A stretch of DNA of 64,000 bases from Saccharomycopsis malanga. Taxonomy: Eukaryota > Ascomycota > Saccharomycetes > Ascoideales > Saccharomycopsidaceae. The notes below the pieces were generated by a model. It was not told the DNA's origin. It saw nothing but the letters and a program-made list of their open reading frames with translations, and did no database searches. The stretch lies in assembly GCA_004014935.1 (NCBI GenBank), contig CP025323.1, forward strand, positions 868,001-932,000, read 5' to 3'. The translations under genes and the position numbers were made by a program. This document shows, one piece after another, positions 1-8,650 of this stretch. Within the stretch, counting starts at the first letter, position 1, and every line of letters starts with the position of its first letter.

Positions 1-842
1 TGGGTTTGTCTGTGGAAAGGACCTGTGCTGAATTGGATTTTATTTTCTTCGGTGTCAGAAGGGAATACAATATCGAACCAAGCAACTAAGGCATGAATGT
101 CATCGTCTCTAGTGGCAGTTAATTCGAATTGCTTGAAAAAGGCCAACTGTTCGATAGTGACGGTATTCAAGTCGATTTCATACAATTTAGCAGTTGAAGT
201 GACAACAGTATGGCTTTCTACACAATCAACCAAAGGTTCTGCCATAGAGATTGGGATAAAAGGGCTATAATCGAAACCATAAACGTCTTCCCAGAAATTT
301 ATTTTTTCATCCTTGTATTGACCGTCTTCAATACCACTGATGTAGATGGAACTTTTATCAGGGAAAATCAAACCGCCTTTCTTCAAGTACTTGTCTCTGG
401 CAATAAGAACAGTATCAAGCATGGATTCATAGAGCAAGAAATAGCCCATCCATTCAGATATAATGATATCAACTTCAGGAAAAGGTAATTCGACATCCTC
501 CAACTTACCTTGTAAAAGAGTGATTTTGTCATCAAGACCGTTCAACTTGATGACCTTGTCAGCCATTTCGATAATGTTGGACATGTCAACAGCAATAACA
601 TGCTTAGCACCAGCTCTGGCAGCAAACATTGAGAGAATACCAGTACCACATCCAACATCCAAAACAACCTTGTCTTTGAAAAGATGTCTGTTCTGGAAAA
701 TGGCTTGACGATAACTGAGTGTACGAACTTTATCTTTCAACATCTCCTCATGAATTGAAAAATGATCATAAGATGAAAAGTAATGTTGTTCACTGAAGGC
801 AAGAGATGCCTTATCAGTAGCAGATTTCAATGTCTCACTCAT
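1..842 (-). CDS. HMT1: Protein arginine N-methyltransferase, type I (PRMT1/Hmt1), 3' end beyond the window
   Basis: Reverse-strand reading from the ATG at 842 gives about 280 residues before the left edge. The SAM-binding motif VLDVGCGTGIL is present, followed by the double-E loop with SEWMGYFLLYESM, the signature of PRMT1-type enzymes. The family makes monomethyl- and asymmetric dimethyl-arginine on RGG/RG-rich RNA-binding proteins, in nucleus and cytosol. The start MSETLKSAT fits the family, which begins a short distance before the YFSSYDHFSIHEEML segment. The stop codon lies beyond coordinate 1; family length near 340-350 aa means about 60 residues are missing. Assignment is firm. Confidence 0.95.
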   Translation of the reverse strand, partial: MSETLKSATDKASLAFSEQHYFSSYDHFSIHEEMLKDKVRTLSYRQAIFQNRHLFKDKVVLDVGCGTGILSMFAARAGAKHVIAVDMSNIIEMADKVIKLNGLDDKITLLQGKLEDVELPFPEVDIIISEWMGYFLLYESMLDTVLIARDKYLKKGGLIFPDKSSIYISGIEDGQYKDEKINFWEDVYGFDYSPFIPISMAEPLVDCVESHTVVTSTAKLYEIDLNTVTIEQLAFFKQFELTATRDDDIHALVAWFDIVFPSDTEENKIQFSTGPFHRQT

Positions 843-982
843 CTTTATATATATAGGATTGATCCGATGAATTCACACTATTCAATTGTGTAATATCAAA
901 TATAATTATTGATAATACTTAAGTTTATTATTGTTTGAATGTGGAAAATTTCTTGCTTTTATATCTGAAAAATTAAAATTTT

Positions 983-1015
<33 letters not shown>

Positions 1016-1518
1016 CGCTTTTTTCGGAATTTTTCATCCAAGATGCGATGAGGTTGGCTATATAAGTATAAATGGTAGTTGTATCATTGGTAGTAAGTAG
1101 TAGTGAAAAATAGAATAAGATTGATTATATGTAATTTTTTATATGATTGTGAATATATTATAATGTTGGATATATGATTGTAACTATTGATATGGGATAT
1201 ATTCTCATGAATGAATATTATTGGCTGTATAGAGTTGATTTGTAGCTATTTTACAATTCAGCCATCCAATTCGCACTTTGTTAGTACTCATAAAATAGAA
1301 AAACGAGAGAATTATTGAAATTTGTTTTGATTTATAAAAAGGTGGGGCAATGAAAAAGACACATCTTAGGCCTGAATTATAAGATAATTGTTTCATGAAA
1401 TGGTTCCAAGTCAAGAAAGAAACTAAACTACAGATTATTCCACTTATTGAACAATGAACAGGTATGTTTATATTACTACAATTAGGTAATGCACTATTTG
1501 AACACTTCACACTGTATA
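843..1518. other. Intergenic region between HMT1 start and CWH41 stop
   Basis: 676 bp that must hold the HMT1 promoter and the CWH41 3' end, both genes being on the reverse strand. It is AT-rich and contains a long T homopolymer (listed separately). Short open frames here overlap the CWH41 terminus and have no protein-like composition. No RNA gene seen. Confidence 0.5.
985..1015. repeat. 31-nt poly(T) homopolymer
   Basis: An uninterrupted run of 31 T on the plus strand, about 140 bp upstream of the HMT1 ATG. On the gene's strand it is poly(dA), a nucleosome-excluding tract commonly found in yeast promoters. The length is likely variable and prone to sequencing error. Confidence 0.85.
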
Positions 1519-4032
1519 CTAAATAGTCTCCGGCATTTTCATGATCAAGACCACCAAGGAAGTCCACCCAAGGAAGTGACGAACTCCAGTCGGATGACCG
1601 TCAGCCTCGTCGTAATTTTCCCACGCGTAGCCTGTAGCCTTGAATTGCTTAAAAACGTTATTGACCAAATTCTGTCTCAAGTTTTGGTATAAAGTAGCAG
1701 CCACTTGTTTAGTCTCTGGATTTAATATTTTTCCATCTTTCTCCTTTGAGTAATAAAGCAAACTGTCCAAGATCAAATAATTGATATTAACCCATATCTT
1801 ACCTCTCCAATAATCTTCCCCTTTTCTAAAAAAGGGATTTTTTTTAGACAATGATCTGATTCCATAATCACTGAACAATTCCTCAGGGTCGGCAATCAAG
1901 TTCAAAACATGTATAAGATGATCTGAGTCATGAGGAATCAATTTCAACAAGAATGGGAATAAGGAAATATAGCCTTTGTGACATACAAATTTGTCATCAT
2001 CAGAATAATCTAAAGTCACATCACAATAAGCTTTCTCTTCTTCTGACCAATGTAGATCATCAATATTTCTAATAATACCATTTTCAATCTTGGAATATTC
2101 ATCAAAGTCATCCTGGTAACCTAAAAGTTGAGCCAATTGTTTCATAGATCTGGTGAAACTGCCGACCCAAGAAATCAAATCCACATGGAGTTCTCCAATG
2201 TCAGGAACTTCAGCTCTTGGGTAATCATCCAATCCACTAGGCAAACAAAGCTGTTCAGTTCTGCCTATCCATCTGTACGCTTCATCTGGAGAATAAGGCG
2301 ATCTTTCAAACTCTGCTAACTCTCCTTTTTGAGTTCGTCTAAACCAATTATAATGTCTTTTGAGCTTAGGATAAATAAGTTTAGCGTAATCTAACAAAAG
2401 TTCTGGGTGCTCTAAATGAAACGTTGCTACGTTATCAGCAGAAATGTCTTTATCGCCCAAACCACCGAAATCCTCAACCTGCTGAGGCGACTCAATGTCA
2501 TCCAAATTATGTTGTTTCTGTTCATTGGCTTTTTTTATGACATCCAAAAAAGCCAACATCAAAGTAGGAGGATTAGCAATATTTGGGTTTTGGACTTGGA
2601 AATCTTCAGGAACCTTACTTCTTGCCTCTTCTCCCAATATTTGTTCTCTTGCAATCCAGCCATCATCATCAATTAAATCAAACCAACTTTTGAGGATTTC
2701 CAATGCCAAATCGAAGTCGTACTCAAGAATAGGAAGCAAATGGAATCCCTCGTCCCAATAAAATCCTCTAGGGAAAAAAGGTCTACTAGGAACAGAAGTG
2801 AATAAGTTGAAAGGGCCCTCAGGTTGTCCCACCAACTTTTTGAACTTCCCAATCTCATCATCACCTTCTTCATCGATCTCAGTCTTTCTGTCAACGAGAT
2901 GGTTACCATGGAAATATCCAATACCACCTAACAAGTTTGAAAGAAAGTCTTGACCAAAAGTTTTGAACTTCTTGGTAGTGAAAGGGGCTTGGAATTTGAA
3001 TATGTCAGCAAATTTAGTATCGAATTTTTTGAGAGTGAAATTGATTTTCTCTTGGATGTTGTCAAAAGTGATTTCTTCATAACCTTGAGCTCTAGCCTGA
3101 GGTATCTCAGAGTTGTCAGTAGCAAAAACAATATCAAACTCAAAAGAACCTTCAAAAATCTTTTCTACAAAATGTAAATTGCCTTTATATCCATGATGAT
3201 CAGGTAAAGTCAAGCCCACTGATGGAGGAAGATGGTCCAAGTCCACGGGAGACTGGCTGGCCTTGAACTTTTCCCCGACAAATTGAAGAGATTCTTGGAT
3301 AAGAGTGATGAAGATTTCTTTAGCTCTCCATATGTTATTTTCAGGAGCGTTCAACTCAATGTGTTTTGTCAAAGATGGGTCAAATCTGGGGTCAGGAAGT
3401 AGTTTAGAATTGACATTCACATGTTTGTTAGTGTCAGGACCATCGTTTATCTTGATGGTGAATTTGTGGAAGTCTTTGGAAAGACCACTCAACACAATCA
3501 CGTCATCATGGCCATACCCGTTGGTACGTTTTTCTACATTGTCTATTATGAGTTTTTCACCGGTAATGGGATTGAGAATCTCCAAGCCAGCATAGAAGAC
3601 AATTCCTGTTTTGACCCTCTCAAACCCTTTTTTAGGGACTCCTTTAACTTTCAATCCCCATGACTGATCAAAGTCGTTTTTCAAATTGTAGGACTTGACA
3701 AAATCAAAGATCAAGTCTATTTTATTTTCGTTATCTTTGATAATCTCTCGACCACCATATCTAGGATCGAATTTAGTCCAAGAAAATTTCTTGAAATCGT
3801 CGCTTTGCTCACAGCTATGTTTGGCTTTAAGAATGGAAGTATACTCCTCGGCATTGAACCAAAAAAGACCCGTTAATAGAGAGTCTGGAATCCGTGGTCG
3901 AATTCCAATATACAAATTAGATCTATATGGACCCCATAATAAAGACGATCTGGCAGCAGTGTTATATTCTTCAACAGTCAGGCCAGCAATCGACACCCAA
4001 AACAGGCATACCAATAGGAACAACTTTAACAT
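1519..4032 (-). CDS. CWH41: Mannosyl-oligosaccharide glucosidase (alpha-glucosidase I, GH63)
   Basis: 837 aa, close to the usual fungal size. Removes the terminal alpha-1,2-glucose from the Glc3Man9GlcNAc2 N-glycan in the ER, the first trimming step in glycoprotein quality control. Residues 1-18 form a hydrophobic signal or anchor (MLKLFLLVCLFWVSIAG), followed by the family N-terminal motif SLLWGPYRSNLYIGIRPR. The C-terminal (alpha/alpha)6 catalytic half contains FPRGFYWDEGFHLL, SWFDLIDDDGWIAREQILG and, near the end, YWRGKIWVNINYLILDSL. The ATG at 4032 starts directly with the signal sequence. The gene is divergent from the next gene across only 184 bp. No frameshift seen. Confident family call. 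Confidence 0.95.
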   Translation of the reverse strand: MLKLFLLVCLFWVSIAGLTVEEYNTAARSSLLWGPYRSNLYIGIRPRIPDSLLTGLFWFNAEEYTSILKAKHSCEQSDDFKKFSWTKFDPRYGGREIIKDNENKIDLIFDFVKSYNLKNDFDQSWGLKVKGVPKKGFERVKTGIVFYAGLEILNPITGEKLIIDNVEKRTNGYGHDDVIVLSGLSKDFHKFTIKINDGPDTNKHVNVNSKLLPDPRFDPSLTKHIELNAPENNIWRAKEIFITLIQESLQFVGEKFKASQSPVDLDHLPPSVGLTLPDHHGYKGNLHFVEKIFEGSFEFDIVFATDNSEIPQARAQGYEEITFDNIQEKINFTLKKFDTKFADIFKFQAPFTTKKFKTFGQDFLSNLLGGIGYFHGNHLVDRKTEIDEEGDDEIGKFKKLVGQPEGPFNLFTSVPSRPFFPRGFYWDEGFHLLPILEYDFDLALEILKSWFDLIDDDGWIAREQILGEEARSKVPEDFQVQNPNIANPPTLMLAFLDVIKKANEQKQHNLDDIESPQQVEDFGGLGDKDISADNVATFHLEHPELLLDYAKLIYPKLKRHYNWFRRTQKGELAEFERSPYSPDEAYRWIGRTEQLCLPSGLDDYPRAEVPDIGELHVDLISWVGSFTRSMKQLAQLLGYQDDFDEYSKIENGIIRNIDDLHWSEEEKAYCDVTLDYSDDDKFVCHKGYISLFPFLLKLIPHDSDHLIHVLNLIADPEELFSDYGIRSLSKKNPFFRKGEDYWRGKIWVNINYLILDSLLYYSKEKDGKILNPETKQVAATLYQNLRQNLVNNVFKQFKATGYAWENYDEADGHPTGVRHFLGWTSLVVLIMKMPETI

Positions 4033-4216
4033 GGCTGGCGTGGTCTGGCTTTATATTGTATAGAATATTAACAGCTGGCTATATTGGATTATACTGTGTT
4101 TTTCACCTGAAGAGCATCGGTTAATAGCACGCACATCTTAATATATGCTAATTTTGTAAACAGCGAGAACCAGATATAAGCGCTATAAAGAACATACAGT
4201 GTAATATAAATAAAAG

Positions 4217-5284
4217 ATGGATAACCAAGCTGGTCAGGGCAGAACTCTGGGCCGAGGAAGTAGGGGCAGACGGCCGTATTTCTCCAGACGGAATTTCAGT
4301 AGTAGAAAAAATGATTCATTAGAACCGCCACCAGAAGAGCTCGAGAAAATGAAACTAAGAGCCATGAGGTTCAGTAAAGGCCCAAGTAACACTTCCCCAA
4401 GTAGTAGCACGTATGGTCTTGTAAGCAGAGGACAGGGGGACAATGCTTTGCAAATGAATCAGAATAATGAGAGAGAGGCGTTTTTTGCTGACATCAAATG
4501 CCAATTTCTGCTGTTTTGCTCAAGATACGACAATCTGAAACAGTTGAGAAAAGAATTTGATAATGCAGTTTCTTCTACCAAAGATGAAATTGATTCAGTA
4601 AATTCTTCACGGAAAATAAGTGATCTGGAGATCATTCTTCTAAATTTGAGAAAACTCCGCGAAGCTCTTTTGAATTCAATCCCTACAAAGTTCACAATTG
4701 AAGTTTACTTGTATTCGATTAAAGTGGCCTCTCGCCTAGGCCATTACCAGACTTATATCCCGTGTGTTTCGTACATCTTATCCAACATTGTAGAAAACCC
4801 TGTAGTGGCCCTCAGTCTCTCGGAAATAGAATTAGAAGAAATCATCAACATTTACATTTTACACCTTGCCCATTTCAATCTAAAGCCCATGAACGTGCCC
4901 AGAAACGAACAGAACACAGCAGATTTGAACCTTTGTTTCCAGCTTTTGAACAAATATGCTTCTCATAATTACGCGCTCAAAAAAATAGTAAAAGCCGTCG
5001 CCAACAACGATTATATACAATGGTTCCATACATATTTCAACGATTTGAAAAAAAACCTATCTTACAAGACCATCCTCGAAAAGTTTGGACTCAAAACCAT
5101 GATCATCAATACTGTATTGGTAATCAATAGTTGCTACTTCAAGTTGAGCAAAAAATACTTTGAAAACACCATTTTAAACCAAAGTGTCACCTATTTTTAT
5201 GTTGTCGAAAACGCAAAAGACTACTGCACTTGTTGGAAACTTGATGACGATACAATAATTGTCAAAGAGCGTAAGAAAACATGA
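4217..5284 (+). CDS. Unrecognised protein with RG-rich N-terminus and helical body
   Basis: 355 aa, ATG at 4217. Residues about 1-40 are basic and rich in Gly/Arg/Ser (repeated RG and GRG), a possible target of arginine methylation or an RNA-contact tail. Residues about 85-330 look all-helical, with Leu/Ile heptad-like spacing, segments such as FTIEVYLYSIKVASRLGHY and a run of paired helices. The pattern recalls PCI/CSN8-type or SAC3-like helical repeat proteins, but I do not recognise a family and make no functional claim. It is divergently transcribed from CWH41 with a 184-bp shared promoter. Intact frame and ordinary yeast codon use make it a real gene. Confidence 0.75.
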   Translation: MDNQAGQGRTLGRGSRGRRPYFSRRNFSSRKNDSLEPPPEELEKMKLRAMRFSKGPSNTSPSSSTYGLVSRGQGDNALQMNQNNEREAFFADIKCQFLLFCSRYDNLKQLRKEFDNAVSSTKDEIDSVNSSRKISDLEIILLNLRKLREALLNSIPTKFTIEVYLYSIKVASRLGHYQTYIPCVSYILSNIVENPVVALSLSEIELEEIINIYILHLAHFNLKPMNVPRNEQNTADLNLCFQLLNKYASHNYALKKIVKAVANNDYIQWFHTYFNDLKKNLSYKTILEKFGLKTMIINTVLVINSCYFKLSKKYFENTILNQSVTYFYVVENAKDYCTCWKLDDDTIIVKERKKT

Positions 5285-7021
5285 TTACTATCTCCGGCTG
5301 AACGAATTGTGACGTGTATTATGCTTGGAACTATAAATGAATTATTACATAACACGCCGAAAATACAAGATAGCTATTTTACACCAGCAGTTTTCCACAA
5401 TTCTCACTCATGTAAAATTGCTACATGGTATATTTAAAAGAACCATCAACTACAAATGGCAATGCTATTTCCAGAAATTGACGTTGGTTGCAAAAAATTT
5501 CTGAAAAGTATTGAAATTGGCTGGTTGTTGTGTTCAATGGCAACAGTCGCTTAGAGCTGGAAGATATAACCAGTCTTTGACGTATGACCACTGTGAATAT
5601 TAAGTTTCTTATAATGACAGGAGTGTACACTGGCCATAATTGCGTTACGTTAGAATGGAGCTTAAAGTCGAATTAAGGAGAGCACAGCTGGAGGAAAGTC
5701 AGATGATTTAGTATAAGGATGGGCTATGATTGTACGGAAGTGAGTACTTGAGATAAAGTTTACAACTTTGCTGACAATCGGTGTGATAAAGTTGAAATAG
5801 CAGATGTGATACAATGTATACAGAAAGTGATACTGTCGAAATCGGTCATAGTGCGCTATTACGTTGAAGGAAGCCTTTGTTAAAAAAATGTACTTTTAAA
5901 ACCCACTTTTGTACATTGTTACAACCAATTTTGAGAGAACCTAACCATCTCAAAATGTCTCAGACTTTAATTAGCGAGTAGGTTAGACACTGGCGACTCG
6001 GGATTGTTTATTAACATGGCCATAAATGGAAATGATGATTGCCAATATAGTACTGGAAGACACGATGGCAACATTTTTGAGTAAGTATCCATCTCTATAC
6101 GGATGACAGCCTACAATTGATATCTGAGACAAAATTTTTGAGTTCAGCTAATTAGGTAAATATCACATATATGAATGCTTCTATATGTAGATTAGGTATA
6201 CCTAATCTCACAATGGTAGTAAAATTTCCTATTGTCTGTACGGAGTCAATCTTGGTTATGGTGTTACGAGCTAAAAAGGTTGAAACCCAATATCCATTAG
6301 AGACTGCTCGGTAGACTCAATATAATATACTGTATAATCAACTATTTTTGGAGTAAAGTGCTACGGTATCTTAGATCCAGCCCCTTTCCTTTTTAAAAAA
6401 ATTTGTAAATATTGTTTTTACTGTAATTATTTTTTGACTGGATTTCTGTTGACGCCTTTTATTCCAAATTGGTGCTTTTCCCGAAATCATTGTCTCAATC
6501 TTTAGCAAGGCGGGGCCCTTGAAAGGAAAAAGAGAAAAAAAGGGTTAAAAAAAGGGTTGAAAATAATTAAAAAAAAACAACAAAAAAACGGCGAAAATGG
6601 AGAAATTCTTAAAGGAGTAACGCGTTGTAGGAATATGAGACATGTAAAGTTGGGTCAAACCCATAGGTTTGGCACAGGAGAATAAGGAATTTTACAATTG
6701 GTATTCATCATAGCAAAATGTCCATTAGTAGAATTTGCAAATGTCTAAGAATTGTTTCTTGTAGGCACTTAGCATAAGGAGCTGTTGATCATGAGTCGAT
6801 CAAGGTGCCTTTATATTTGCTAATTTGATATAGCGAATTAACATGGAGCCTTCAAAGGGGAAAAGGCACATTGCAGTGCTGATCGCAATATGTCGTATTG
6901 GGGCAACATGATTCTGAAAATGGATAGTAAAACAATTACCAAAAGAAGAATGTTACATTACATTTCAATACGAACAAATAACTAACATTAACTATGCTAA
7001 ACAGGACAGGATAGTAATCCA
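5285..7021. other. Gene-free convergent region
   Basis: About 1.7 kb between the 3' ends of two convergent genes, before a repeat relic. No open frame with protein-like composition. It holds a 20-bp perfect palindrome (6189-6208) and a purine-rich stretch around 6525-6590 with A runs and repeated GGGTT. No tRNA seen. Confidence 0.5.
6189..6208. repeat. 20-bp perfect palindrome
   Basis: The 20 bases read identically on both strands, centred on GGTATACC and flanked by AGATTA/TAATCT. It could form a short cruciform or be a dimer-binding site. No link to a gene is seen. Confidence 0.7.
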
Positions 7022-7310
7022 CATATTTCAAGCCCAGTACATATTTGATTCATACATACACGCTATGTCTAAAGGAACTTGGTAAAAGCTATTGGGGAAA
7101 ACCCCGTATATATTTTATCATCAAAATTCTTACTCAATCGGTTGTAAAGTAAGCACTAAACTTAAGTCTATGTTGTATTTCACACAGTTGAGTTTGCCTG
7201 TGGAGCATTGTAAGCAGTCAATGATAAACCGTTTCTATTTAAGATCGAACCCATGGTCCTGTTAGGCTGTTTTCTCCATTTCGAGATCAAACAGGATATA
7301 ATACAAAAAA
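7022..7310 (-). mobile_element. SINE-like repeat, copy A (old, head degraded)
   Basis: Read on the reverse strand, it shares with the other copies the 3' body (TTTTACCAAG, CTTTAGACATAGC, CTGGGCTTGAAATAT), the central AAGTTTAGTGCTTACTTT block and a B-box-like GGGTTCGATCTT. The A-box end is lost or heavily mutated. It ends within about 40 bp of the DPH1 stop codon. No clear target-site duplication was found. Divergence from copies C and F suggests an old insertion. Confidence 0.6.
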
Positions 7311-7327
7311 AGCAGGTGCGAAGGACA

Positions 7328-8650
7328 TCAATTACGAGCAGGAACAGCACCTCTGCCATAGCCGTCTTTGGCATAGTAATCCATAGGGTAAAAGTTGCTG
7401 TCAAATGGTTTATCTTGCTTGAACAATACCATTGCTTCGTAAGGGGTTAATAATGGTTTGTTAAAGGCATAGCCCCAGTCAATAGATAATCTAGGACAAG
7501 CCACTTGTACAAAGCAATCGATATCATCAAACATGGCCAATTTGAAAGGAAAAATTTCAGACAAGATGATTTTCACCACCACCTTGTTATTTCTGGCCAA
7601 TGTTTCTTCTAAATTGGCAAGGGTTTTGTTGTTACCTTGACGGCCCAAGCCGCCTAGAATGAGACCAAACTTTCTGGCTTTGGAGGCCTGAGCCACTGCC
7701 GAGGACCGCACGTCCACCATTTGCTCGATGTCGTAGTATTCGTGGGTAAACTTTCTCGAGTATGGGTCGTATCTATAGGCAGGAATGTCAGGATTATGGA
7801 TCATGGCACTTTCCAAATGGAACCTTCCATCGCCCACGTAAATCATGGCGTTGATATCCTCATGATTCAAGCGAGTGGAAGTGCACCCCAACACCTCTCC
7901 TTTGGAAAGAGGCGATATCTGTGGGGGAATAATGTACATTTTCTTGACGTTCGGAGCATCTGACGTTTCGAATCTTGCTTTGATCTCATGGATAGACGGA
8001 TTAAACTGGATGGTTCCGAACATGGCAATTTTGGACCCCTCGGGGAAGTTTTTCTGAATAGTGTTGAACAAATGGCTGGTATCTATACTGATGGTGACGA
8101 ACACATATAGAACCTTGATTTTGGTCACATCAATAGGAACCAAACAGGAATGGGCATAATGGATGATATAATCACAATCCAACGATCTTGCCGTGTAATC
8201 ATCAATACAACATGCACCGTAACTTACATCGCCCATGATGATCACCTCCACATTGCAAAAGTTCTGCAAGATATCTGAGATGATCAACGAGTATATTAAC
8301 AAGCCCTCTGGCATCTGAAGTGCCACTTTTTTCGCATGGTTTTTTCTGATATTCCACACCGTCTTATGGATTTCAAAATTGTAGTTGGAGGGAAGCAATT
8401 TGATTGCCTCATTGAGCTCCTCATCATGAAGTATGTCTTCTGGAATATGGGTCACCAATCTGTTGAAACTTCTTGCCTTGGCAGTTCTTCGAACTAACGA
8501 TTGATCATTTCCTGTTCCATTGGTTTTTTTCTTACCAACAAAACGTCTTCTAGCCACAGGTTCATGCTTGCTAACATTTACAGATTCATTGCTCTTGCCA
8601 GATTCGCTCTTGACATCAGCTACAAAAACACTATTTGGTTGCCCAGACAT
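7328..8650 (-). CDS. DPH1: 2-(3-amino-3-carboxypropyl)histidine synthase subunit 1 (diphthamide biosynthesis)
   Basis: 440 aa. Dph1 with Dph2 transfers the 3-amino-3-carboxypropyl group of SAM to the conserved His of elongation factor 2, using a 4Fe-4S cluster; it acts in the cytosol. The three cluster-cysteine regions are visible: MGDVSYGACCIDDYT, EVLGCTSTRL and VQVACPRLSIDWG. ALQMPEGLL and the C-terminal FNKPLLTPYEA are typical of Dph1 rather than Dph2. The basic N-terminal ~60 residues are a lineage-variable extension. ATG at 8650 is well placed. Its 3' end abuts a repeat relic. Confidence 0.95.
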   Translation of the reverse strand: MSGQPNSVFVADVKSESGKSNESVNVSKHEPVARRRFVGKKKTNGTGNDQSLVRRTAKARSFNRLVTHIPEDILHDEELNEAIKLLPSNYNFEIHKTVWNIRKNHAKKVALQMPEGLLIYSLIISDILQNFCNVEVIIMGDVSYGACCIDDYTARSLDCDYIIHYAHSCLVPIDVTKIKVLYVFVTISIDTSHLFNTIQKNFPEGSKIAMFGTIQFNPSIHEIKARFETSDAPNVKKMYIIPPQISPLSKGEVLGCTSTRLNHEDINAMIYVGDGRFHLESAMIHNPDIPAYRYDPYSRKFTHEYYDIEQMVDVRSSAVAQASKARKFGLILGGLGRQGNNKTLANLEETLARNNKVVVKIILSEIFPFKLAMFDDIDCFVQVACPRLSIDWGYAFNKPLLTPYEAMVLFKQDKPFDSNFYPMDYYAKDGYGRGAVPARN

